A stretch of DNA of 64,000 bases from Rhynochetos jubatus (lineage: Eukaryota > Chordata > Aves > Eurypygiformes > Rhynochetidae), in NCBI GenBank assembly GCA_027574665.1, contig CM050654.1, positions 11,898,142-11,962,141 on the forward strand, in the 5' to 3' direction. The translations under genes were made by a program, and so were the position numbers. Of the stretch, positions 36,474-49,469 are shown piece after piece; the first letter of the stretch is position 1; each line of letters opens with the position of its first letter. A model generated the notes under the pieces. The model did no database searches. It was not told where the DNA came from and worked only from the letters and a program-made list of their open reading frames with translations.

Positions 36474-38849
36474 CGCGGTTCAGCCTGGCTGGCTGGTCAG
36501 AGCCTAGCTTTCCTCTCAGTCTGTCGGCCAGCAAACAGTAGCTTTATACTTCTGCATTCCTGCTCGCAGAGGCTCTTTGTGCACACCTGAAGGTGCCCAA
36601 ACAAACTTCCCCAGGAGAGGGGTCGGCACTGCATGGTCAATAGGAATTTATGAATCTGTGAGCAGGATTTTGAAAATCTGTCTCATCTCATAGCAACTAG
36701 CAGTCCTCTTTATTGAATCATAAATATTATGAACCTCAAGAACCCCTTGAAACATAGCACGCATTTAAATGCTGGTGGCTTACAATCTGGCTTACAGTGT
36801 GACTCACAGTTATGAGTGAAACGCACTGCTGTACCTCAAAACAGATTACCAATAGACTACACAAATCCTGTTTGACACTTACATGTCTGTCATATTTTGT
36901 TTTGTGTACAAACGCAGGGATGACATTTAATAACTTAAATTTGCAGCAGCTGAAATGATAATATTGGTTTCCAGCAGCCAACGTATAAGCAATATTGGGA
37001 GTTTGAACATTCTGTCATTTGCTATAGAAACCCAGAATGGTATAGCAAATACAGATTTTTTTTCTCCCATAAACAGTTACGGTATGCACACACATATAGC
37101 ACTTTGGAAAAATTGAGGATAAGGATCCAGTGGTGTCAATAGTCTTAATTATCTATTAAGCTACTGACTACTGTATGATACACATTGCAAAACTTTGTTA
37201 CTTCAGTGTTCATAGCTCTAGTGTTCTGCCACATTAATCTAAACATCACTGAATATCTCATTTATTGATTTTCATTGACAATGGCAGCAAACACAGATTT
37301 CCTATTTTGTATATTATATGTGCATATGGGAATAGGATGGCCATCCTAAATTATTTAGTTACCCAGTATATGGCATATTTTTGCAAACAAGAATCAGCAC
37401 ATGCCAACACAGTATTGTTAAATAATGTAGTGGTTTCCCTTACACTGTGCATAAAGTGTTTTCCCTAAGCATCGTTCTGTCCAAAGAGAAAAACATGAGT
37501 GCTCAAAAAACCAAATGCATAACAGCGCAAATATAAATCCCTGTGGGCATATTCCCCATTGTCTTCCTATCTGTGTCATCCTTCATCTTTTGGTAAAGTG
37601 GTATATAGTACAATCAGATCTGAAAAGCACCTGATTTATTTATCTTTTCACAATGGTAAATGGAGAGACAAGATGCAGAACTGCAAGAAATTTGATCCTT
37701 GGTCCTCCATAAGACCCTTTGGTTTGCTCTGAAGTACCACCTGTGTTTCAGGTCAGGAGAGATTAAAGTGTATTGGAGCAGCTACAGCAGTTGCTGTAAA
37801 ATGGCTTTCATTTCCCAGCAGTCACTAAAGTGATCATCTATTACCAAGTTTTTTTCTGCTCTCCTTAGGAGATCTCTAACAGCTGAAACAAAACAATTGC
37901 CCAATACTAATTCTGTACTTTGGCAAACTGGCACATGCACACTATTTTCCCACTTTTAGATGCAATCTGTATTACTCTCTTCATTACTGTTAAAAGGTGT
38001 ATTCTCTGAGTTGGTCACCAGTAAATTTCGAAATGCATAAAATCCATAATTAGGCTTAGATTTTCAAGAGTACTTGGTGTATGCAGAGCTCTCTTGGAAA
38101 TGCAGTAGTTATTCAGGTGAGATACCTTACATCTGCCAGAAGCAAACTTAACAGGAGTAGCAATATCAAGTGAAGAGGAAAAAATAACTTGAACTAGCAT
38201 AGTCTTCCATCTGTTTAATCTTCAGAGAGTGATTATTTTACGTGCTTGTATTCCAGGCAGTAATATGATAATCTTAAATTACTATAAAGTGGTTATTAAA
38301 AGTACTGCTTTGCAGAAAATGTCATCTGAATGCTCCTTGATTTATGTCCTATTTATGAAGGTGGTAATGGTGTCAGAGCTGCTTGTAACCTATGGCCCTC
38401 ACAATGCTGTGTCCTTGGCTGTTATCCAAACTGCATATGATTTATTTTATTTATGGTTTCTGCAAACAGAAATGTTTGCTTTCTTATTCAATAGAGATGG
38501 CGTGCCACTCGCACATATACCCCTCTCCCATTGTCATTGTTCACAAACGTCTTGTGGAATGTCCTCTCCTTTGCAAGGTAAATACTCGTAGTGGGCTAAA
38601 AATTTTTCTGGTTTCAAAGGAAAAGAAAAGGAAAATAATTTTGGAAAAAAAAAAAAAGAAAAACTTACTACTTTTCATTAAATCATTCAAAATCCAAATA
38701 AAAATTGTATGTCCTTGCTTCTGCTTTGAACTGCACAAATCAAACAGTTTTGAGTTGGGGTATTATACATCAGATATCTACAAAATCATGAAGGCAGGAC
38801 TGTTATTCTGAAAGCAGAAGTGCTTTCAGGACTGTTATTCACTAAATCC
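36474..38849. other. Non-coding AT-rich DNA, no gene seen
   Basis: No gene or mobile element recognised. An A13 run lies at 38645-38657. A 14-nt direct repeat, CAGGACTGTTATTC, occurs at 38795-38808 and again at 38827-38840, with a GAAAGC/GCTTTC palindrome between the copies. That probably reflects a small local duplication. Confidence 0.55.
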
Positions 38850-39030
38850 CACAACCTGAGAATGAGAGGTCAATCAGACAAACCAGCAGAAACTGTTTTA
38901 AAACACGTAAGGGAAGGCAGAGTAGATAACAAACTTCTGGACTGCTTTGCCACACAGATTTGCTGTGGAGGCAGACAAATGTCATCAGAGTCAAAGCAGG
39001 AGTTAGACAAATTCATGAGTTCTGCTTCAT
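38850..39030 (+). mobile_element. Ancient LINE fragment (CR1/L3-like), degenerate
   Basis: The order of blocks matches the end of an ancient CR1/L3-type LINE common in reptile and bird genomes. It runs from 'actgttttaaaacac', through 'ctggactgctttgccaca' and 'ttgctgtggaggcag', to 'gttagacaaattcatg'. In the consensus as I recall it, 'ggaactcattgccacagg...gtggaggcaaa...gttagacaaattcatgga' has the same order and spacing. There are many substitutions and no intact frame. The sequence after 39030 may hold more of its 3' part but is too diverged to place. Confidence 0.45.
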
Positions 39031-39925
39031 GAACGGACACCGTAGCAAGTCACACCTCATGGTGTCCTTGGTCATAGGGAGGAAAGGTGTATTTCTTAGT
39101 GGCCAGTTACAAACCAAAGCACATCCCAGTAAAAGCTGCTCTTCCCTGGGAAGGCAAGGGGGTAGGATCACACCTCCTTGGTAGCCCTGGCACAGCCCCA
39201 GTGTGCAGGTAGCATCTCTTCCTATTTGACACTTTTTGTCTGGTTCCCAGTTCTGATGAAGGAGCTTTGTCTTGGAGATGGGAACACCTATGCTGTGACC
39301 TGTGAGAGAGACACATACAGACATCTTAGTCAAGAGGTTTAGCATATCTTCTAAAATTAGATTTCATTTTGCTGTTTTTAATATTGTCTTCTGCTTGCCC
39401 ACAACACATTTTTAACAAACATTCCCTGGGTAGGAGTTTGACATATGCTTAAAGATTGCAAAATAAGATAGTTTTGCATCTTATTTTAATGGTAAAACAT
39501 TACTTCAGCACTATGCAGGAGAAAGAATTTCAGCTTAGTCTTTAAGCAGATCTTTCCCCATGAGTATATTCTTTCTGTATGTGCCTTTGCATGTTTTTCT
39601 GATTACACACAATTCGATACCTTTCGGTTCAAATGTTAAGTTCCACCTTGAGATGTGGAGTTGGTATTGAAAAGTCATTTCTCACTGATACTGACATATG
39701 AAAAGACAGATTTTTGTCATACTCTTTCTGGGAATAAGCTTGAGTGATCATTGTCTATGAAATTAAGGTAAGGGAGTTTGATTTTAAAACATTTGTAACA
39801 GACTGTTCATCAGGAAATGCCTAATTTTTAACAAACTGTCTGGCACAGAGAGGGAAACCACATTACTGATTAAACCCAGAAAAATATAATGAGAATCTAG
39901 TTTTCATAAAAATAATACAAGCTGT
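39031..39925. other. Non-coding DNA, no gene seen
   Basis: Begins with possibly decayed LINE sequence, then unique AT-rich DNA. The overlapping frames at 39013-39345 on the minus strand are not recognisable proteins. Confidence 0.5.
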
Positions 39926-39929
39926 GAGA

Positions 39930-40310
39930 GCTAAATGGGAGAATTGTACTTTTTGATGTTTATTTGTGACTGTAGCTATACATTCAAATACAATATATTA
40001 ATAAGGACTGTAATAGCTATCATATTTCCCATTTTGTCTAGATTTTTGCCACATGAGTCTAATTCAAATAAATACCAATGAGCTGCATTAAAAATAAATC
40101 TTCAACAAATGGAACAGCATGTACCTTTTTCTTTGGAATTACTTTATTTTAAAAGATTACTTTTATTTGCCCATGTTCCACTTTGATTTCTGCAAATAGT
40201 GACATCATTAAAGGGTCACAGATGTAATCAATAAAAATATCTGAATTTACCTAGAATAACATGAAATAGCTGATTTTATGCAGACAAGAGTAAAGCATTT
40301 AGTTACCTAG
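39930..40310. promoter_or_regulatory. Candidate conserved non-coding element
   Basis: Continuous low-repeat AT-rich block with several developmental-type cores, for example ATATATTAATAAGGACTGTAA near 39990, CTAATTCAAATAAATACC near 40060 and GTGACATCATTAAAGGTC-like sequence near 40199. No frame is open over any length. The call rests on texture and needs cross-species alignment. Confidence 0.25.
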
Positions 40311-42520
40311 CACATCAGGATGACAGAGTCCCAGAAGGGAGAAATTTGAAAAGGGAGTTATAAACAGCCAATATTTTTGCATTCCTGCTTTTGGTGGTTT
40401 CTTGTTGTTATTTTGCTACAAACTCTTGGCTGGAAGTCTTTACGTGTGAAAAGGCAAAGGCCTTGAGAAATGGCTTAGCTTGATTCAAGGTGAGATTTCC
40501 CAGTAGCAGCAGGAACATAAGTATCCTGTCTGCATCACTTCACCACTGCACAGAAATCCCAGCTGGGGTTGAACCGATGAGCACTTGCAAAGGAGCTGGC
40601 GTTTGTTGTATGCAAGGAAACATTCCTGCATCGGACAGAAAGACCAAACTGTAGTCGGAAGGAAAGGTTGCTGTTTCCTACCAAAAAAAACCCGAACAAA
40701 ATGCCCCTGTGTATATTATTCTGCACTATGCAACACATACAGTTTTAAAGCAATATAGGCAAAGAGGGGTGGCCTTCCTGGCCATTCTGCCTGCTGGCTG
40801 TTGACAGTTGTATGGGATTTTTGCTTCAGCTGTGACACCCACAGCTCACTTCCATTATTTCTTACTGAATGGAGAACCCCAGCTGATGTGCAAAGAGGCA
40901 GAAGTTGCCAAAATACCAATGAATGCTTCTGCTCTCACATGAACCGTACCTCTGCTGTCTTAAATCCCAGCATGGAGAAGAGAACTTCATTGACAAAGCT
41001 GTGATATTGGACAACACCTCAGAACATGGCACAGAAAGAGAAACAGACATTTCATCCATTGTTTATTCTGTGTTTCAATTTATCTTCAGCTTCTGCTGTT
41101 TTATTTCTGTAACTATTATCTTATTCTGCAAAGTACTTTAGGGATGCAGTGCTGGGGAAGACAAAAAGAGAAAGATATATCTTTTGATTTAGATGGATTT
41201 TATAAAGATAGAGGATATTTCAGATATTTATTAACATCACCTGTTGCATTGTTCCAAAATGACTTCTGAATCGCAAAGAATGAATTAGTTACAGGAAATT
41301 AAAGTTCATTAAATAATCTTGTTGGCAAAGTAATCAGTAATCTACAGTAATCCTCCAATTTAAAAGCCTATCTTCCTAATGGCCAATGTAGTGCTCACTT
41401 CGGGTTAAAAGAGCACGTTTCCAGTTGGTCTGTCACAGCAGATAATGACGGTATATTTGCAGTACGCTGACACTTCTCCTTATCTGTCTGCACTACCGTA
41501 CTTGGAGAAAATCACTAGCAGTTGCGATAAGCAGGTACCTGAACCTAGACTTGACAGATGGTTGCCTTTTACAAGGTGAATCATAGTTCTTAAAATGTAC
41601 AGCAGAGGCATTTTACCCTGTGAAAAGGAAAGTGACAGTTCTGGAGGTCTGTCTTAGTGGTGGAAGACCAGGAGGTTGCACTGACCAAAACTACTACTTT
41701 TGTGCGAATCGTTGTTTTGTGTACTACTTAATCCCAGTTGGCAACGAAGCACCACACAGCCACTCACTCACTCCCCTCCTGCTCAGCAGTAATGAAAACA
41801 TCCCTGTGTTATCAACACTGTTTCCAGCACAAATCCAAAACCACCCCGTACTGGCCTCTATGAAGAAAATTAACTCTACCTCAGCCAAAACCAGCACAAA
41901 TACTTAGTGTATAGGTGTACCCATGATAGCTACTATTACAATGGCAGTGCACATGTAGTCATTAAATTTATCTATGGGGTGGATATCAAGGGTCATCACA
42001 CTTATTTCCAGGAGTTACTTTGAGTTCTTCAAAAATTGATATTAGGAGGTAGGCTGGTGGTACCTGTTTCGATACACCTTAACAGGGCTGAATGTAGTAC
42101 AGAATGAAAGGCAGTTGCAAACTTATCACTTTAGACATGCAAAAGATGGGACCCCAGATCATTAAAAAGAAAACTGTGAAAAGCTGAGCAAGTAATTGCA
42201 ATGAAATAGAAAGCAATAAGCATATCAGAAGTAATGAGTAGTAAGCATGTAATAATTTTTGTGGTACTATGACTGACTATACTGTATCCGCTGTTGAAAG
42301 AGGATTAATGACTGCTTCCATTGCAGCTGTGAACAAGATCAAAATAAAGAAATACCACCGTCCTTATAGATGGAGGAATAGACAATAGAGGGCCAATAAA
42401 GGGAGAATAAAAGCACATCTCTGTGTAATGAATCTAAGCTCTACTGTGGCTGTTTGTACAGGATTGTTAGTGTGGGGAGAAACCTGCACTGCTGAGCTGT
42501 ATATTTTATTTCTTCCTGTA
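40311..42520. other. Non-coding DNA, no gene seen
   Basis: Unique DNA with short overlapping frames on both strands at 40535-41141 that show no known domain. A 95-codon plus-strand frame at 41620-41907 is also unrecognised. No mobile element seen. Confidence 0.55.
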
Positions 42521-42524
42521 TCCT

Positions 42525-42665
42525 GTAGTTCCCATGGCTTGGATTTACACCAGCTGTGACAAGGTGCAGCAGAAATCTCCATTTAGGTCTATTTTCTGAC
42601 CAGACAGTCCATTTACTCCAGCTGTGCATTCTTTATCAGGATTTGGCCCTTTGTATAAAGGTGAA
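42525..42665. repeat. Ancient palindromic (MITE-like) repeat fragment, tentative
   Basis: The segments 'ggatttacaccagctgtgac' (near 42541), 'catttactccagctgtg' (near 42609) and 'atcaggatttggccctt' (near 42638) echo a very old amniote repeat. As I remember it from turtle, crocodile and bird DNA, that repeat contains 'ggatttacaccagtgtaa...gagatcagaatctggccc'. The present copy is highly diverged. Its class (non-autonomous DNA transposon) is inferred from the palindromic layout of better copies. Confidence 0.3.
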
Positions 42666-43225
42666 TGCTTCTTTGGCTGTGGTCCCAGTGGGGCGTTTGA
42701 TAACTTTGTCAGAAAGAATCAAGAGAATGTAATATGACTGAGCAAATAATAGGCTGTCAAGGAGACTTGAGTTACAGAAGCTGAAAGACAGTCCAAAACA
42801 CTTTGCTCTTCAAAGACACCTAGCAAAAACTTTGTCTTAATTTGGCCTTCAGAACTTTGACATCAGCCTTACTTTGTCTGCAAGCATCAACTCAAATGTG
42901 GGAATTTATATGGATAGTTAGTCATTATGAGAAGTTTCTGGCAGGCTGTTTTCCCTCAGGTCGCTTGCGCACAGCATAAGAAGCTACCACAACTGTTATT
43001 TCACCTCCGTTCCTGGATAAAAAGATGATGCTATGGGAAGGGAAGCAGGCAGAACCACTTGCTCTTGGAGAGCTGGGAACGCTCTTTTGGAACTGCACCA
43101 CAACACTGCTGAGATACAGAGGCTTGACGGTGCTGTGATGGGCAGCCAGGAGCTAATAGAGCTGTTCAGTCACATGGTTGTTTACCAGCCCGATAAGTAA
43201 TTTAATTAAGCCCAGCTGTGAGCTG
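42666..43225. other. Non-coding DNA, no gene seen
   Basis: Unique sequence between two old repeats. I see no gene or motif cluster. Confidence 0.5.
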
Positions 43226-43275
43226 AGGGTTGGTCCAGATAACCTCCAGAGGTCCCTTCTGCAATTTCTGAACAC
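43226..43275 (+). mobile_element. CR1 LINE 3' tail, short copy
   Basis: GGTTGGTCCAGATAACCTCC, followed directly by 'agaggtcccttctgcaa', matches the CR1 3' UTR end of the subfamily type 'ggttggaccagatgacctccagaggtcccttccaac'. The terminal octamers are missing or decayed. Both ends are truncated, leaving about 50 nt. Orientation is plus, like the other CR1 pieces. Confidence 0.6.
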
Positions 43276-45470
43276 TGACTGTACTCTGGAACTATTTCTA
43301 CATTCCCTGAAAGCCCTACGACCATACAGTTGTAGTGAAGCTCCTCCAGGGAAGGGGAGAGACTGATTCTGTTTGCTTGTCTTCATACTGATAGCCGTCA
43401 TCTTAGCCAGCCCTAGCCACTGAGCTAGGGGTTGCCTTGCCCAGGGTATCCCACTCTATCCAGCCATTGCAGCTGGAATAAAAATTTAAAGTTTGATTTA
43501 GCTGGAGGAATGAGAAAGCACTTGGAATTTAGGGCAGATTTGTAGCCAGTTCACTTCTCTGCAATGATGGATCCACAGCTCTCTTCTTCTGGGACCTCGG
43601 TGTTGAGGGTTGGTTGTAAGATACAGGACAAATCCTTGGGTGATGGCAACAGCACTACCTACAGCCACAAAAATGATCAGCTCCAAAACAAAGTTCTGTC
43701 AGTTAAATAAGGAAAGATTATTTAGAGAGTATCTTTTAATCTGGACATTTTTAAAGCTTACACACCTACTCCTAGTTTGGGAACTTAAGCTGTGTTTATT
43801 TTTAAAACGAGTCAGTTCACCTTTAAATGGTTCAGCTTTCCACATTGCTGCTTCTCTGCTATGGAAACTATTTCTCTTCATATCATGATTCAGCTCAGCT
43901 CGAGAAGTTAGATGTGCAAAGCCATGACACAGACATATCTCCCATTTCTTCATCCAACGCAATAAACAAATGAAGAATGGGAACAACGTGCAGTACAAAG
44001 ATTAAGAAATTGCGTTTCTACACAGGCCTTTTTCCTTACCACTTAAGGCAATAAATCATTTCAATTAGACATAATTAAAACAGTTTGCATTTGAAATGTA
44101 AATTAAAATTGAAATCAATATTATCCAGTTTCCCCCTTTCCCATTTGTCTCAACTATCAGGAGTACACTGCATATCTATCTACCCTTGGAATAGATTAAG
44201 TCATAACTTGCATTTTTTAATATAATCTCTGGTTGTAATCAAGCACTGGTATATGGACTTTTATCATCAATTCCACAGTTATGCAATCTTTTCCAAGTTC
44301 CTGTCCAGATACCTCTGGGCTTTGAATCCTTTATTGCTTTTTCTAATTTTCCTGTTTCATCTAAAATTAATTAGAGTACAGACTCTGTTGTTCTTTTTTT
44401 GCTATTCCATTCAGCTTTCAGGGAGTTTTTGTTCTCCATCTGAACAGTGGTTCTGTGAAGATTTAATACACTGCCCTCATGTCTATGAGTGTGAACTCAA
44501 CAAGAAGGGTTCCATGGCAGATACCGGCCAAAAATTATATAAAGAGAAATAAAGAAATCTTTTGTACTCCATCATGCAAAAATACAACGTTATGATATTA
44601 GAGTGCACAGCAGTGGACTGATTAATTAAGATAATAAACCTGATGTAATTAAACATGACTTGGATTCCTTTTATTAGCCCTTCTGTTGTCAAATAAACCT
44701 TTCAAACTCTGTAAATAAGCAAGCCAAATGACAGTTTCAATTGGTATGCAAGGGATTGAAGTTACTTGATGTTGTAATTTTTTCCTGATTTTCACTCTTT
44801 TCGAGCATCAGGACTAACGCTTGCAATAAACACATTGATTTGGTTGTATTGTCAGTGGGTCACTAATCAGAGAAATCATTGATTAGACAGTAATCTGACA
44901 TTAAGTCTGACATTGTCTCTGGTGCCTTGGCAATGGGGGGGGGGCTGCATTTTTCCTCAAACTCGGATCTTGACCTTGTTGTTTTCACCGTCTGGAGACT
45001 GAAATGAGGATTCACAATAAGTACAATGCTCTTATCCTTTGTTTTCTTCCCTTGTTTTTCCTTCATCTCAGGACTGATTGTCTGTGTTTTTCTGCATTTA
45101 TCTTTTTTTGAAATGAGCACATGCCATTCCTGCACGTAAGTGACATTTTGACAGGATGTTAAAACATTTTAACCATTTCCTCCCTTTCATTTCCTGAAAC
45201 CTGAGTTTTAGGATTCATTCATCCAAATGATGAAGTAATGGTTTATAAACCTTCATTGTGGGGGGTCATTTGGTTGCCTCTTGAAAAACTCCGAATATCA
45301 TTCTTTGGCAAGTCTGATTTGTGTCAGTATTTCAGAGCTCCTCCAGCCCATGGGCTCAGCCCATCCAATGTGTACCAGGAGCATTCATGGAGAAAGGGAA
45401 GTGAAATCTGATGTTAATCTCCCTAGATAGTACTGGAATGAGTAATTCTTCCAATCTAGCAATAAGACAC
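43276..45470. other. Non-coding AT-rich DNA, no gene seen
   Basis: No gene recognised. The 62-codon minus-strand frame at 43498-43686 starts with a hydrophobic stretch, but I know no matching protein. A G10 run lies at 44935-44944. The TAAT-rich stretch near 44050-44120 may be a small conserved element. Sequence near 44660-44900 is plain AT-rich. Confidence 0.55.
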
Positions 45471-45474
45471 AATG

Positions 45475-45605
45475 TTAGTCTTGAAATTAGACACTTGGGC
45501 TCCAATCCATCATTAATCAGAAAAGCACTTGAGCATGTCTATACCTTTAGGCATGTGCTTAAGTGTTTTGCTGCAGTGAGGCAGGCTAAAGTAAATGCTT
45601 AAATG
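45475..45605. repeat. Ancient palindromic (MITE-like) repeat with preserved hairpin
   Basis: AAAGCACTTGAGCATGTC (arm near 45522-45539) pairs with GGCATGTGCTTAAGTGTTTT (45550-45569) around a loop of about 10 nt. The surrounding 'gggctccaatccat' and 'gttttgctgcagtgagg' match an old amniote repeat. I remember that repeat as 'gggcctgatcctgcaaa...aagcacgtgcttaac...gtgcttaagtgctttgctgga'. The hairpin is imperfect but obvious. Non-autonomous DNA transposon origin is inferred. Confidence 0.5.
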
Positions 45606-48600
45606 ATTTGTCAAGGTTGTGTTTCAACATGTTGTTGTTAAGATTTGTATATAGCAGCAGGAATGCATGTTGTTTTCTACACGGAGACTGAAGACAGTTA
45701 TCAGACTCTCATTTCAATGAATTAAATCAACACCTGTTTAAATTAACTCAGTTACATGAAGCTGTCAGTGCTGTCATAAGAAAAGATCTATTGTCACTCC
45801 GTGATCCAGGAGAAGTCAGTGATACCATATCAACTCGCCAGAAACAAGATTTCACTTAATACCACAGGATGCTCACCACCACTCATTGGCAGAGTGTGCA
45901 TTTCAGACCCAACCGCATTTTATGTATCTTAGAAACATAAATGGAAAACAGAATTTAGTGGCCAGATTTCAGACAGCATTTACCTTAGAACAAAGCTGTT
46001 GACAATAGAAAATTAAAATCAACACTTTCCTTGAGTACTACTTTCGTTTTTCCTGTCTCATAGTCCTGTATGATATATATCATAGTGGTGCCTCATTATA
46101 TACTGATGGATCTGAAACCCAGAGGTAGAATATAGGGTTAAACTGGTATGTAAAGCTATATTTCAAGGTTTGTAGTCTTTTTTTCTCCCTTTCTCTGTCT
46201 TAAAAGGTTTTCTCTTTAAAACAATCCTGAGAAGCTAAACAAACTTTAGGGAAAAAAAGAAAATTTTTGTGGCATGCAGAAAATACTCAACCTGCATGGA
46301 CCAGTGCTTAACTTAGAAAATCTTCTGATATTACTAGAGTGAGAATTTAATAAAATAGTACTTATCTCCTAAGAAGCCTGTACAAGCATTAATCAGTCTC
46401 TGTGAAGGCGGTTCCCACTTGGTTTGTTCTCGGTTTGCATGCTTTGTTCCTTCGAAAAGGGAATGACTGGGAGAAGATGGCTATTTCTGTGGGGAGCAGC
46501 TAAGCACAGTGAGGTGCAGCCAAAGGCTTCAGGGTGAGGCAGGAGATGAGGGAGTCACAGCAGGACACTGTGTCTTCTAATTACAAGCTCTAATTCACTT
46601 GGTGATAAACCAGGCTCTTGAGTCAGTGTTTTAAGACTGCTTTGAGGAGTTCCTTTCTATATGGAGGACTAGGCAGATCCACCTTGACTGTCTGGATCGA
46701 TTTCGCTTCTTCAACAACATATGCACATGGTGAAGTAGTGCTGATTTTCCTCACCAGAAAATAAACCACTTCAGTGCAAGATTATTGCTTAAATTCGGGG
46801 AATCTGTTCCAAGTTTATTAAAATACAGGGCAGAGTTTTGACACACATTCAGTTGTTTCATGGCTTTTTGTTATTAATGGAAAGCTATCTGTACAGAGCT
46901 AAATAGTTGTCTTCAAAAGGAGTATGTAAGCTTGTTCATTATTAAAAAAATTCTGTTTCTTTAAAAGATCCCACTACCCTCCTCACCGCCTTTTGTTTTT
47001 CTCCTTTTCTTCCTTTCTGTTCTCTCTCCGCTTCTCTCATCCAGCATCCTGTTGAAATTGTTTAGAGCAGTTATACCAGAACACTGGTCTGGTGGAGAGT
47101 TCGGAAGTACTTTGGTACATATTTCTCCAGTGAGGAAAAAATAGTATCCAACATATTCTGCTTACTTAACCTCCCTTTTGATCAGCTGGCCCTCAGTGGA
47201 AAGCCATTATATTTCTTTTCTTTTTCTTCAATGATATGTTAGTGGCCTTCACCATGTTTCTATCTCCCTGTGCTGGTTTTTCTCCCACAACATGTAACTG
47301 ATAGTAGAAATGTAACACATTCGGCACTATCAATTTCAAACACAATACACAAGAGTAATAGATGTTAAAAATTGCCTTGGCCACATAGTATATTGTCAAA
47401 AAATAGGTTTCTTAGAGCAAACTGTGGGTTTAAATAAAAGGTGACATTGTTAACGAATGTCGTCAGAGTGATAAAGTGATAGATGCCTAGGCACCCCTCT
47501 CTGTGGACCTTCCTGAACAGAGAGGCTGTATAAAGGAAAAGGATATTTGTCAAGGAAAACTGAATGGAAAACTAAGGTTTTATGGCATTTATTGTCTTTT
47601 CTTCAGTTCTTGTCTACTGTACTAGTATATCTAAGTGTTTGTATAACTTCTTATTTGTTTTAATTTTAAAGTATATAGCGATGAAAGCTATAAGCATACC
47701 TTAGAAAACTCTCCCCCTCTCAAATTCATTTCATATATATTACCCCACTCCTGTCAATTAAATGAGAAAAGTTAAACCATAGTATTTAGAAAGGCTATAT
47801 TACCCTAGGCATCTGCATACAGAATACACTAGGAAAAAAAAAAAAAAAATCAGTCCCCCAAAACTAATTTTTGGAATGAAATACTCATGCAAAAATACAT
47901 TTGCCAGAAAACAGTGTTTACAATATAATAGCTTAAATAAGTAATTACTTTAATGCATTCCTTATACAAAATCCTGGTTCCGGTAACTGATAAGAATACA
48001 ATGGGAAAACAAAAAGTATTTCATTGAATGCAATTTTGTGCAAATATCCACCTTCCTGCATACAATTTTGAGGACAGAATATGACAATAATCATCACTCA
48101 GAGAAACCCAGATACCCCTCCTTGAGTTACCCTTCCTGTAGCAGTGCTGGAAATCACATATACTTCGGGCTAGATACTAGTTTTGTCTGGCTATTTCCAT
48201 CTAAGGTCCTTTTTAAAAAATGAAAAACAAAGCCACCCAATCATTTTCTTGGCCTGTCCAAGAGCAGAATCCATATAGCAATTCCTCTCTCAGAGGGCTG
48301 CAGAACATGCTAATAAAGGCAGTGGTTCCATACTGGTTTTCCCTGTATTGTAAGCACCTTAAAACTGCAGAAGAAATGTTATTTACAGAAATAGCTAACC
48401 AGTAACGGTTCATGTGTAATATTCACCAATAGGCACATTGACAAATACCCACTTATTTGCTACATGTAATCATTTTGATATCATTTGCTCTTCTAATTCA
48501 CAAGGCAAAATGCTTAAAATTTCCAATTGACAGGTCTTTATCATTATTATTCATTATGTTTTGTTAAAGCCATTTAATCATGTGCAGGCCCTACAAAGGA

Positions 48601-49465
48601 TTTCTTCCCCTTTCTCTTTTTAACAAACATGCTTTTGAAGGTAAGCTCTCACAGCAAATAACTTATCTGATAGAAATAATTACAGACAGCAAGAAGGAAA
48701 AAAATCTAATCTGCTGGGAATTATTCTTTGTTTTCATTGTCCTGCAGCACCGTTTTGCCAGAAAGTGCTCTGAATAATTTAGGTGCTGCTAATATGATTG
48801 CAATGTCTTCTGATGTTCACTACAATTGCTTGAGGTCACTATGATATCTGGTTATATTTGATGCCCAAGGAAAAACAAATCTCTAAAACTGAAGGCAGCC
48901 TATCAAGTAGAAAGATAATTCAAGTTGGTTTTTTATAAGCCAGTTAAGGTAGACAGTAAGAAGAGGCAAATACTGAGATGATGTTCAAAACCATCAGGGT
49001 TTCAGAGGTCTATTTTAGTAAAAACCCCAAATGAGAAAACTGATTATTAGATTCTCCCTACTCATGTTTGCTCTTAGTGAAGGATTGTTGCTTAAGTCAA
49101 TAAACATAAACTCCACCCTACTCAACCATGAGCTTTCAAGTCTCTTCTTCCCTCAAAGAAAGTGTTTAAATTGAAAGATTAGTCACTTTAAAAGTAACAA
49201 ACAGCAAAGTGCACTAAACAAAAGATTTCTCAACTTCAAGAATATATATATATAAAAAGGCAGAAAGTTGTATCTAAACATGACCTTAGAAAAATACTAT
49301 ATTATTAGTAGCAATGCTCTAATGCTCTAACTCTGCTACTGTTAACCACACTCACTGTGTGCCAAGCAAGCAGATAAGAGCACATATCCAAAATACTCCT
49401 GTTCTGAGACTGAACCTCAAGTTATTTACTTACAATTACACAAAGATTAAATGAGTGATATTATC
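45606..49465. other. Non-coding AT-rich DNA, no gene seen
   Basis: No gene recognised. It includes an A16 run at 47834-47849 and a short (TA)n at 49242-49254. The stretch at about 48430-48600 has closely spaced TAAT cores and could be a conserved element. All frames are 82 codons or fewer. Confidence 0.6.
47834..47849 (+). repeat. Poly(A) homopolymer
   Basis: Sixteen consecutive A. No SINE or processed pseudogene is recognisable upstream. Confidence 0.85.
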
Positions 49466-49469
49466 TTGA

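Noticed and set aside
38229-38811. Two overlapping plus-strand frames of 120 and 139 codons
   Set aside because: They run through low-complexity A-rich sequence, and neither has a recognisable domain.
43498-43686. 62-codon minus-strand frame with a hydrophobic N-terminus resembling a signal anchor
   Set aside because: I know no matching protein, the remainder is not protein-like and there are no supporting splice signals.
47834-47849. Poly(A) run as the tail of a processed pseudogene or SINE
   Set aside because: No gene-like or SINE-like sequence precedes it and no flanking target duplication was seen.
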